DNA of 8,499 nucleotides from an uncultured Mycoplasmatota bacterium (GTDB lineage Bacteria; Bacillota_I; Bacilli_A; Mycoplasmatales; Mycoplasmoidaceae). How positions within the stretch are numbered: position 1 is the stretch's first letter; every line of letters starts with the position of its first letter. The stretch lies in contig CATEWF010000041.1 in the NCBI GenBank assembly GCA_949527715.1, positions 1-8,499 on the forward strand, read 5' to 3'. Below the pieces are notes generated by a model. That model was not told the DNA's origin. It saw only the letters and a list, made by a program, of their open reading frames with translations, and searched no databases. Of the stretch, positions 1 to 6,858 are shown in pieces. The translations under genes were made by a program, and so were the position numbers.

Positions 1-35
1 AGTGCACACCATTATTTTATCATTGGTGTTGCACT
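1..35. repeat. Imperfect hairpin at window edge
   Basis: AGTGCA plus CACC (1-10) pairs with GGTG (25-28) and TGCACT (30-35), leaving one bulged T at 29 and a 14-base AT-rich loop. It is followed by only three further T residues, so as a + strand terminator it is weak. On the minus strand it could back up termination of rubrerythrin. It may extend beyond the window edge. Confidence 0.4.
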
Positions 36-78
36 TTTAATTGCAATTTGGGAAAGCGGTATTAACCGCTTTTTTTAA
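1..78 (+). CDS. Possible 3' end of an upstream gene (partial, uncertain)
   Basis: Frame 1 is open from the first base to a TAA at 76-78 and would encode 25 residues, including a hydrophobic stretch (YFIIGVALLIAIW) that could be the last membrane helix of a protein beginning outside the window. If real, its stop overlaps the rubrerythrin stop (75-77, opposite strand) by a few bases, tail to tail, as happens again at feoB's end. Against it: the clear terminator at 53-76 would then lie inside the coding sequence, and another frame closes earlier, at 38-40. The stretch also contains a hairpin-forming repeat (1-35), so it may be untranslated. No family can be assigned. Confidence 0.3.
   Translation, partial: SAHHYFIIGVALLIAIWESGINRFF
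53..76 (+). terminator. Rho-independent terminator
   Basis: AAAGCGGT (53-60), loop ATTA (61-64) and ACCGCT (65-70) run into seven T residues (70-76). This is a textbook intrinsic terminator for a + strand transcript coming from outside the window. Read on the minus strand the same stem follows the rubrerythrin stop codon and ends with a shorter TTT tract, so it may work in both directions. It overlaps the last codon and stop of rubrerythrin. Confidence 0.8.
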
Positions 79-617
79 TAATCTTTTCTGTCTAGTTTAA
101 AGTAACCTTGTGGGTGTTTACATACTGGGCATAATTTAGGAGCCTCTTTTGAATAGACAATATTTCCACAATTAATACAAATTCAAGCATCAGATTTATT
201 TCTTTTAAAGACAATTCCTTTTTTAATGTTATTTAATAAAGTGTTGTATCTTTCTTCATGGTGTTTTTCTATTGCTGCAACACCTTCAAATTGTGCAGCA
301 ATTTCATTGAAACCTTCTTGTCTAGCTTCTTTAGCCATTCTTTTATACATAGAAGTTCATTCACCGTGTTCCCCCTTAGCAGCTTCTAATAAATTTTTTG
401 CGGTGTTAGAAATTTTACCACCATTTAATCATTTAAATCATAATTCAGCATGCTCTTTTTCATTACCTGCTGTTTCTTCAAATATTTTTTGAATTTGAAT
501 ATAACCTTCTTTTTTAGCTTGAGAAGCAAAAAAAGTATATTTATTTCTTGCTTGAGATTCTCCAGCAAAGGCTTCCATTAAATTTTTTTCAGTTTTTGTT
601 CCTTTAAGTTTTTTCAT
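75..617 (-). CDS. rbr: Rubrerythrin (non-haem di-iron peroxidase)
   Basis: This 180-residue protein is a classic rubrerythrin, a cytoplasmic enzyme that reduces hydrogen peroxide to water using electrons passed through its rubredoxin centre. The N-terminal ferritin-like four-helix domain (about 1-135) carries the expected di-iron ligands: E20, the ExxH at E53/H56, the pair E83/E86, and a second ExxH at E117/H120. The C-terminal rubredoxin-like domain has CxxC pairs at C147/C150 and C163/C166, which bind one iron. Length matches the family (about 180-190). All four tryptophans (60, 63, 87, 145) are encoded by TGA, so standard-code translation breaks the gene. The start at 617 is supported by a Shine-Dalgarno AAGGA eight bases upstream. 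It is divergent from feoAB, so iron supply and peroxide defence sit back to back. The physiological electron donor is not visible here. Confidence 0.95.
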
Positions 618-625
618 TTTTGTTT

Positions 626-630
626 TCCTT
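626..630 (-). promoter_or_regulatory. Shine-Dalgarno site of rubrerythrin
   Basis: AAGGA on the minus strand lies eight bases before the ATG at 617. It is notable because most other genes in the window lack a clear ribosome-binding site. Confidence 0.65.
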
Positions 631-651
631 TTATATTAACCTATATAATAT

Positions 652-657
652 ATTATA
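652..657 (-). promoter_or_regulatory. Candidate -10 box for rubrerythrin
   Basis: A minus-strand TATAAT would start transcription near 645 and give a leader of roughly 28 bases containing the Shine-Dalgarno site. No good -35 is seen 17 bases upstream, which is common in mollicutes. The surrounding sequence is so AT-rich that nearby hexamers (such as TATTAT) could also serve. The box overlaps the left end of the 19-bp inverted repeat. Confidence 0.45.
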
Positions 658-674
658 TAAATCATTGATTTATA
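656..674. promoter_or_regulatory. Perfect 19-bp inverted repeat, candidate shared operator
   Basis: TATAAATCA (656-664), a central T (665) and TGATTTATA (666-674) form a perfect palindrome in the divergent rbr/feoA intergenic region. Its ends overlap the candidate -10 boxes of both promoters (652-657 minus, 671-676 plus), so a dimeric repressor bound here would block both. The odd-centred 7-1-7 core resembles the layout of Fur/PerR-family boxes, but the half-site does not match the Bacillus Fur or PerR consensus that I recall. The regulator is not in this window, and AT-rich DNA yields chance palindromes, so the role is inferred from symmetry, position and neighbours. Confidence 0.5.
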
Positions 675-676
675 AT
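671..676 (+). promoter_or_regulatory. Candidate -10 box for feoAB
   Basis: TATAAT would place the transcript start near 683 and give a leader of about 30 bases before the feoA ATG. No convincing -35 precedes it. Alternatives are TTGATT (665-670) with TATTAA (690-695, spacing 19), or TTGACT (685-690) with TACACT (708-713), though the last abuts the ATG too closely. No Shine-Dalgarno sequence precedes feoA. Confidence 0.4.
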
Positions 677-713
677 GCTAAAATTTGACTATTAATTTAG
701 TTGCTTCTACACT

Positions 714-941
714 ATGAAATTAACAAACGAATTAAGAGGTAAAACTTTAAAAATTAATAAACTAAATTTTAGAGACAATCATATTCTTCATAAATTAAAC
801 AATGTTGGTATATCTGATGGCTCTACTATTAAAGTTTTGGACTATCATGATAATAAAAAAATTTTACATTTATTAGTTTATGGTGTTGAATATGTTTTAA
901 GAGAAGAGGACTGCACTAATATCGATGTCACTATTTTGTAA
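714..941 (+). CDS. feoA: FeoA, ferrous iron transport accessory protein
   Basis: This 75-residue protein has the size and pattern of FeoA, a small cytoplasmic SH3-like beta-barrel that interacts with or regulates the FeoB iron channel. The N-terminal half has the typical helix followed by a turn (LNNVGISDGSTIKVL, about residues 28-42), matching the family's L..lGl..G..i.vl pattern. The remainder forms short beta strands. The assignment rests strongly on the next gene being feoB, with which it overlaps by 17 bases, implying co-transcription and translational coupling. The start at 714 is the first ATG and gives normal family length, although no ribosome-binding site is visible upstream. Confidence 0.88.
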   Translation: MKLTNELRGKTLKINKLNFRDNHILHKLNNVGISDGSTIKVLDYHDNKKILHLLVYGVEYVLREEDCTNIDVTIL

Positions 942-3042
942 AAAGAAAAAACATGGTTATGATAGTGCAGTCTTTAACGATTGGCACGACAACCCAAAAA
1001 GAAAAAGAAGGATTAAGAGGATCAACCAATTAAATAATAATGTCGTTTTAATTGGTGCTCCTAATGTTGGTAAATCAACTTTTTTTAATAAAATTACCAA
1101 TGGTACTGCAGCAGTATCTAACATAGACCGTCTAACTGTAAGTGATACTATTGCAAAATTAAAACTAGATAAATCGATTAATGTTATTGATTTGCCAGGA
1201 CTATATAACTTATCACATCCAATAGATGAGGAATTAGTAGTTGCTCATGAAATAACTCAAGAGCATTTCAAAAAAATTATTAATGTAATTGGTGCACAAT
1301 CTTTTGAAAGAGATTTGTACTTAACCATACAAACTCTTGAAACTGGTTTAATGAGCACTCTTTCAATAAATATGATGGATGAAGTTGATCGTTCTAAAAT
1401 CAATTTAAATAAGTTATCAAAAAAATTAAATAATGTAACTATTATTCAATGCCAAGCAAATAAGAATGTAGGTACAAAAAAATCAGCAAAAAGTATTTTA
1501 GAAGATAAACCTGTTGATCCGAACATTGTAAAATATCCTGAATATATTGAAAAATTAATTTCAAAAATTTCTAATCTTTTACCAAAAAGAAAAATCAGTA
1601 ATCGTTATTATTCATTAATGTTTCTTGAAGGAAATGAATTTATTTGCGATTGATATAAATCACATTACAAACATGTATATGATCAAATACAGAAAATTAC
1701 TAAAAAGATTAATAGAGAACAAGTTACTCTAGATATTAAAAAAACTAGAAAAAACTTTATCTTACAAATTACAAAAGAATGTTTTTATTCATTTGAAAAA
1801 TTTCTTGTCAAAAATAAAAATAAGCAAAATAAATTTGATAAGCAAATTTTAAAAAAATGAATTGGTATTCCCTCTTTTTTCTTTTTATTAATATTAATTT
1901 ATTACCTTTCTTTTGGACCATACGCTGGCGGCACTTTAAAGGACTTATTTGGTGAAAAATTTTTAAACGAAATTGTTGCTGACCAATGATTATCAAAATT
2001 ATTTGATTTGATGCATGCAAACCAATGAACAAAAGGTTTTTTCATTGATGGTATCTTTAAGGGTTTCTTTTCTGTTTTATCATTTGCACCAACATTAATT
2101 ATTTTATTTACTTTAGTAAATATCATCCAACAAATAGGCGTGTTATCAAGAATATCAATTTTGTTAGATAATGCTTTAAGTAAATTTGGAATAAGCGGAA
2201 GAAGTGTTATTACTCTTTTAACTGGTTTTGGTTGTAATGTTCCTGCTATTATGATGGCACGTAGTTCAAATTCAAAAAAGGAAAAAATGTTATCTATACT
2301 TATTTCTCCTTTTATTATTTGCAGTGCAAGAATTATTGTTATTAGTTTCATATGTAATGCAATGTTTACCATTAGCTATGGTTGGATAGGAATGATTCTA
2401 TTAATTTTTTTAAGTGGTTTTATTGCATTAATAATGGGACTATTTTTTTCTAAAACGATGTTTAGAAAAACAAAATCTTTTTTTATGATTGAGATGGTTG
2501 ACTGACGAAAACCAGATTTTATTGTTATAGCAAAATTAGTTTGATTGGAAGTAAAAGAATTTGTGAAAAAAGCAGGGTTAATAATTATTCTTGCCAATTT
2601 ACTTATTTGAATGTTTTTGCACCTTGGTCCAAGCGGAATATTATTGGACAATCAAATTGATATTTCTTTTGTTGCTTATGTTTCAAAAGGTATAAATTAT
2701 TTAATGTATCCTGTCGGTTTTTATGATGCTGAATCATGGAAATTAACTGCATCATTGATAACAGCATTCCCTGCAAAAGAAATCGCTGTAGCTAATATTC
2801 AATTGTTATTTGGAACCGAAGAATCTTTTGCAACATATATTTCTCAAGGTACACACATCGCTCAAGGTATAAGTTATTTAGTGATCTTTTCTTTCTATTT
2901 ACCTTGTGCTGCTACTATAGGAACATTAAAAAAAGAATCTAACTGAAAATATTTGGGAATTCAATTAGGTTCTTCTATTGCTGTATCTTATTTATTAGGA
3001 ATAATAACTTATTGAATAAGTTATGGATTTTTACTTATTTAA
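925..3042 (+). CDS. feoB: FeoB, GTP-gated ferrous iron transporter
   Basis: This 705-residue membrane protein imports Fe2+. Nine TGA codons (1651, 1858, 1987, 2026, 2503, 2542, 2608, 2944, 3013) are read as Trp; otherwise the gene looks shattered. A very basic N-terminal extension (about 1-35) precedes the G domain: G1 GAPNVGKST (44-52), G2 threonine near T71, G3 DLPG (89-92) and G4 NMMD (149-152). The helical GDI linker follows, then a polytopic membrane domain from about residue 312. The two gate motifs carry the expected cysteines: GFGCNVPAI (C437) and YLPCAATI (C661). PAKEIAV lies between them. At 705 residues it is somewhat shorter than E. coli FeoB (773). The usual aspartate in the VVDAxxxERNLYL motif is replaced by glycine (G123). 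A purine-rich AGAGGA lies 14 bases before the ATG, inside feoA. No feoC is present. The last 12 bases overlap the convergent gene. Confidence 0.95.
3004..3032 (+). terminator. Possible weak terminator within the feoB end
   Basis: A perfect 21-bp inverted repeat, ATAACTTATT (3004-3013), G, AATAAGTTAT (3015-3024), can fold as an 8-bp stem with a TTGAA loop. GGA and five T residues (3028-3032) follow. Each arm holds only one GC pair, so it is a weak stem. It lies in the final feoB codons, just before the overlapping end of the convergent gene, where no other termination signal is visible. Confidence 0.3.
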
Positions 3043-3660
3043 TTTGCTCTTGTCTTTATAAGTAATTTCTCTTACATTAATGCTCATTTTATCATTAACA
3101 AATTTTGCTCGATACATATGATAATTCTTTAATTGTTCTCATCTCATTTTTGGACGTTGAAAAAATAACATATCAAATGATTCCCAAATAAAAACTCAAG
3201 CTAAAATTTCAAAAATTATTGAAAGAAACTTTGTGCTATCATGTGCTAATGTTTCGACCAAAATTATTGATGTAATAACAATTAATCCACAAATAAAACA
3301 AGCAATAATATTTATTAGATTAGATTTAAGTTCTTTTGCTAATTTTAAAATATTAAATTTAAAAAATGATTGGTATAATTTTTCAAATTTTTGCTTTGCT
3401 TCAACGCTTGATTTAGGATCTAATTTAACTGATATAGTTTCACTTGCGAAACTATCTCTAAATGAGTACAGATAGTTTTGAAAATCACTAGTTAAAGAAA
3501 TAGAATCATCATTTGCATCAATATAAAAGCTCTTTTTCATTTCACTATCTCATAATTGAAGGACAATATTTCCGTCATTATCATATGGAACTCTTTGAGC
3601 AATTTTTTTAAACTCTTCTTTTTCTATTTTTTTTAAATCTTTATATTCTTTGAATGTCAT
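3031..3660 (-). CDS. Conserved two-helix membrane protein of unknown function
   Basis: This 209-residue protein is not one I can name. Three of its tryptophans are TGA. The N-terminal ~110 residues are soluble, charged and partly helical (EYKDLKKIEKEEFKKI near 5-20, then an acidic stretch DANDDS). A first hydrophobic helix spans about 115-137 and a second about 146-168. The second ends in AWVFIWESFDMLFF and is followed by a basic helix beginning RPKMRWEQLKNY. That layout (soluble domain, two helices, Trp-rich second helix, basic amphipathic tail) recalls a family of bacterial hypothetical proteins that I know only by pattern, so the link is tentative. Both termini are predicted cytoplasmic. 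The start at 3660 was chosen because an upstream in-frame extension to 3735 would run through the nanE promoter and start. It overlaps feoB by 12 bases tail to tail and diverges from nanE. Confidence 0.85.
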
Positions 3661-3678
3661 ATTAATAATAATTATAAT
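3650..3678 (+). promoter_or_regulatory. nanE-PTS operon promoter, likely leaderless
   Basis: TTGAAT (3650-3655), a 17-base spacer and TATAAT (3673-3678) make the best sigma-70-type promoter in the window. The start codon at 3688 is only nine bases past the -10, so the transcript should begin at or within a few bases of the ATG. The -35 lies inside the first codons of the divergent gene. Confidence 0.65.
3671..3676 (-). promoter_or_regulatory. Candidate -10 box for the unknown membrane protein
   Basis: A minus-strand TATAAT is formed by the same palindrome, ATTATAAT (3671-3678), that provides the nanE -10. It ends ten bases before the ATG at 3660, again suggesting a leaderless or nearly leaderless mRNA. 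No good -35 is seen on this strand, so this promoter should be the weaker of the two. Confidence 0.45.
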
Positions 3679-3687
3679 AAAGTCATT

Positions 3688-4389
3688 ATGAATTATTTTA
3701 ACCACACAAAGAAAACACTTATTGTGTCTTGTCAAGCAGTGGACAAAGAACCATTAAACGATACAAAAGCTATCACTTTGATGGCTAAAGCTTGTATTCA
3801 AGGAGGAGCTACAAGTCTTCGTCTTAGTCAAGTCCCTCATATTAAATCAATTAAAAATTTTATTAGTAAAAATAAACTTAATATTCCAATTATTGCAATT
3901 ATTAAAAAGAAATATAAGGGCTCTGAAGTTTTTATTACTCCTACAATTAAAGAAGTAAAAGATCTTCTTTTACTTAAACCTGAAGTAATAGCTTTAGATG
4001 CAACTCTTCGAAAAAGACCAAAAGAATCATTAGAAGAAATTGTTAAATTTATTCGAACTAAAAATCCTAAACAAATCATTATGGCCGATTGTTCTTGTAA
4101 AGAAGATGTATTGAACGCTGATAAATTAGGATTTGATATTATAGGCACAACTTTACGTGGATATACCAAAAATACTCTTGGAAAAAATAATCTTGAAAAT
4201 AATTTTGAGTTTATTAAATGGTGTACAAAACATGTAAAAGCAAAGGTAATTTTAGAAGGAGGAGTTTGAGATCCACAAACTGCAGCTAATGCCTTAAAGA
4301 AAACTGATATCCATGCTGTTGTTGTAGGTTCTGCTATAACTAGACCACTTGAAATTGTTAAAAAATATTTATCTGTTATTAATAAATAG
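3688..4389 (+). CDS. nanE: N-acetylmannosamine-6-phosphate 2-epimerase
   Basis: This 233-residue cytoplasmic TIM-barrel enzyme interconverts ManNAc-6-phosphate and GlcNAc-6-phosphate, a step of sialic acid and ManNAc catabolism. Family signatures appear in order: LIVSCQA (11-17), AIIKKKYKGSEVFITPT (70-86), ALDAT, MADCS, GTTLRGYT and ILEGGVWDP. By comparison with characterised NanE enzymes, K73 in the IIKK segment and E190 in EGG are the likely catalytic Lys and Glu. Length fits the family (about 220-235). A TGA codon after EGGV encodes Trp, so standard translation stops early at 193 residues. The usual RANS-like motif near residue 45 reads RLSQ. The PTS gene starts four bases after its stop, so both probably form one operon. 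No nanA, nanK, nagA or nagB is in the window. Confidence 0.93.
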
Positions 4390-4393
4390 TCGT

Positions 4394-6796
4394 ATGAAAA
4401 TAAAATTTAATATCTTTAAAAAGAAAAAAAATAAAGAATCTACAGGTGGTGGTGCAAGAGAAGTAATCGCAAAATTATCTCGTGGTTTGATGCTTCCTAT
4501 TGCAATGCTTCCTATTGCTGGTTTATTCCTTGGTATTGGATCTGCAATTAGTACAAATTGCCCAACTGGTTTTGGTCATGTTCTTGGCCAAATCATTAGT
4601 ACTCCAGGAAACGTTGTATTTGGTAATTTAGCTGTTTTATTTGCAATTGCAATAGCAATTACTTTCACCGGTGATGCAGGTGCTTCTGGTCTTTCATCAT
4701 TTGTTGGATGAATTGTATTTTGTGCATTACAATCTGCTTGCATTCATCCTATTAAAGATGCATCTGATCAGATACTGACTTATAAATTTCTTTATTATGA
4801 CTTAAAACCAGAATTATTTAATTGTGTATTTACTTATAATGTGGGCATACAATCCCTATGTACATCAGTGTTTGGAGGTTTAACTGTAGGATTTGTTGTT
4901 GCTTTTTTATATAACAAATTCAAAAATATTCAATTACCTACTATTCTTGGTTTTTTTTCTGGTGTAAGATTTATTCCAATCATTACTTTCCTTGCAATGA
5001 TTCCGTTATCTTTTCTTTTCGCTTTAATTTGACCAGGAATTGGTTTAGGTTTATATTATTTTGGACAAGCTCTTGGTTCTCTATCTGGGTATGGTGGAAT
5101 TAATGCATTTTTAAATGATTTCATTTCTCGTTCACTTGGACCTTTTGGATTACATCATGCATTTTATACACCGTTATGATATACCGCTGTTGGTGGACAA
5201 GTAAATTTAGACGCTAATTTTATATTTAACGGTAATTCTTACATTAGTATTGATGGAGTTACTTTTACAACTTATACTTGAACAAGTTTGTGTACTGCAC
5301 TAGGATACAATATTCCAAGTGGAACTACTTCTATTCAAGGCGATCAACAAATTTGAATGTTTTTCCAACACATTGCTGGAAAACATATTTGAGTTGCCGA
5401 TTCTGCTAGTGCGACAAAAGATACTGCATCACTAGTCACATTAACATTTGACAACTTATCTTTAAAAACAGGATTAAAAGGCGTGTTTGCTGGACAATAT
5501 ATGTCTGGTAGATATTCAATAATGATGTTTGCTTTGCCAGCCGCTGCCGCTGCTATGGTACTAACAATACCAAATGGTAACAATCGTAAAGTAGCAAGTT
5601 CAATTATTCTTTCTGCTGCTCTTACAAGTTTCTTAACCGGTATTACAGAACCATTAGAATTTACGTTCTTATTTTTAGCTCCTTGATTGTATTGAGGATT
5701 TCATGCAGTGTTATGTGGTGTTAGTGCAATGTTTATGGTTATCCTTCATGGACATATGGGTATGACATTCTCTGGTGGTGTTATCGATTTCTGTATTTAT
5801 GGTGTTTTACCTGATGCATCAAAAATGGGTGCTAACTGTTATTGAGTAATTGTTATTGGTTTAGTTCTAGCTGTAATTTATTTCTTTATGTTCTATTGAG
5901 CAATTAAGCACTTTGACATTAAAACGCCTGGTAGAGATCCAAATGCTGGTGTAATTAAAATGTACACCAAAAAAGATTACTTAGCTAAAAAAGATGGTCA
6001 ATCAATTGAAGGTGATCCAATGGTTATGCTAGCCGCTCAACTAATTCAAGCTTATGGTGGCCAAGAAAACATTAAGAATGTTGATGCATGTATTACAAAA
6101 TTGCGTGTGCAAGTAGCAGACAAATCTAAAACAAATAAACAAAGAATTTTAGATTTAGGTGCAAGAGGTGTTGTATATCCTTCTAATCAATCTGTGTATG
6201 CAGTATTCGGTACTCAAGCAGATATTCTTAAAAACATCATTAAAGATATTATGAGCGGAAAAACTAAAGCACCTGTAATAAATCAAAATGCTCCTATATC
6301 TGGAACAAAAACTGAAAAAAATAGTTCAAATAAACAAACTGGTGGACAAGTTGTGGTTTGTGCTCCTGCTAACGGAGAAATTGTTTCAACTAAAAAAGTA
6401 AAAGATTCTACTTTTAGTAAAAACATTATGGGTCAAGGTTTTGCTATTATTCCATCAGATGGTAATTTTGTTGCTCCTATAACAGGTAAAGTTACATTAA
6501 TCAATAACCATGCTTATGCTATTGAAGCAAATAATGGTGTTCAAGTATTAGTTCATATTGGTATTGACACAGTTAAATTAACAAAGAAAAAACCATTTAA
6601 ATTTTTAGTTAAAGTTGGTTCTAAAGTTAAATCTGGTCAAAAAGTAGTAGAAGCTAACTTAAATTTAATTAAACAAAACAAATTAGATACTATTACTCCT
6701 GTTGTTGTTCTTTCAGAATCTGTTGGTAATAGAAACTTATCAAACCCGGTTCTTGGTAAAACAAAATCTGGAAAACAAATCTTAACAGTTAAGTAA
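4394..6796 (+). CDS. ptsG: PTS transporter, fused EIICBA, glucose/GlcNAc superfamily
   Basis: This 800-residue protein imports a sugar and phosphorylates it using phosphate relayed from HPr. Domain order is IIC (about 20-510), IIB (about 541-620) and IIA (about 653-800). IIC has RGLMLPIAMLPIAG near its start, FTGDAG, SGVRFIPIITF, LGPFGLHHAFYTPLWYT and the conserved GITEPLEF (416-423). IIB carries the phosphocysteine motif NVDACITKL (C566). IIA has the two histidines 15 residues apart (H706 and H721, the latter in VLVHIGIDTV), matching the spacing of IIA-Glc. About ten TGA codons encode Trp. The start at 4394 leaves four bases after nanE; an earlier in-frame ATG (4349) would overlap nanE by 41 bases and adds an atypical N-terminus. 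No Shine-Dalgarno is seen, so coupling to nanE translation is likely. Domain similarity supports glucose-type; the nanE linkage allows GlcNAc or ManNAc instead, so the symbol names the family, not a proven substrate. Confidence 0.92.
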
Positions 6797-6800
6797 TAAG

Positions 6801-6824
6801 AACTCGCTAAATGCGAGTTTTTTT
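6801..6824 (+). terminator. Rho-independent terminator of the nanE-PTS operon
   Basis: AACTCGC (6801-6807), loop TAAAT and GCGAGTT (6813-6819) are followed by T residues to 6824. It sits four bases after the PTS stop codon and separates this operon from the MATE gene. Confidence 0.9.
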
Positions 6825-6845
6825 ATTTCTAATAAAACATATAAA

Positions 6846-6851
6846 TATAAT
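6846..6851 (+). promoter_or_regulatory. -10 box of the MATE gene, likely leaderless
   Basis: TATAAT lies seven bases before the ATG at 6859, so initiation at the usual distance would fall on or next to the start codon. There is no Shine-Dalgarno sequence. The -35 position (about 6823-6828) is only a weak TTATTT at the end of the terminator T-tract. Confidence 0.55.
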
Positions 6852-6858
6852 TTCATAT

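Noticed and set aside
226..492. 88-residue + strand ORF
   Set aside because: It lies wholly antisense to the rubrerythrin gene, which has full family motifs, and its translation shows no recognisable pattern.
685..713. TTGACT (685-690) with TACACT (708-713) as the feoA promoter
   Set aside because: The -10 would abut the ATG at 714 and put the transcript start inside the gene. The hexamers look good only in isolation.
1808..2651. Three minus-strand ORFs opposite feoB
   Set aside because: They are low-complexity shadows of the feoB membrane domain with no start signals or family motifs.
925..3042. feoB, the PTS gene and the MATE gene appearing as strings of broken ORFs (pseudogenes)
   Set aside because: All breaks are TGA codons at positions suited to Trp, the reading frame never shifts, and all motifs are intact. 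This is genetic code 4, not gene decay.
3837..4169. 110-residue minus-strand ORF opposite nanE
   Set aside because: It is the complement of conserved nanE barrel motifs and has no start signal or recognisable family.
4349..4393. Earlier start for the PTS protein inside nanE
   Set aside because: It would add 15 residues unlike PTS N-termini and overlap nanE by 41 bases. The ATG at 4394 directly after the nanE stop is more natural.
5344..5583. 79-residue minus-strand ORF opposite the PTS gene
   Set aside because: It is the antisense of a conserved IIC segment and has no supporting signal.
6811..6858. Earlier start for the MATE protein
   Set aside because: That ATG lies in the loop of the preceding terminator and upstream of the TATAAT box at 6846-6851.
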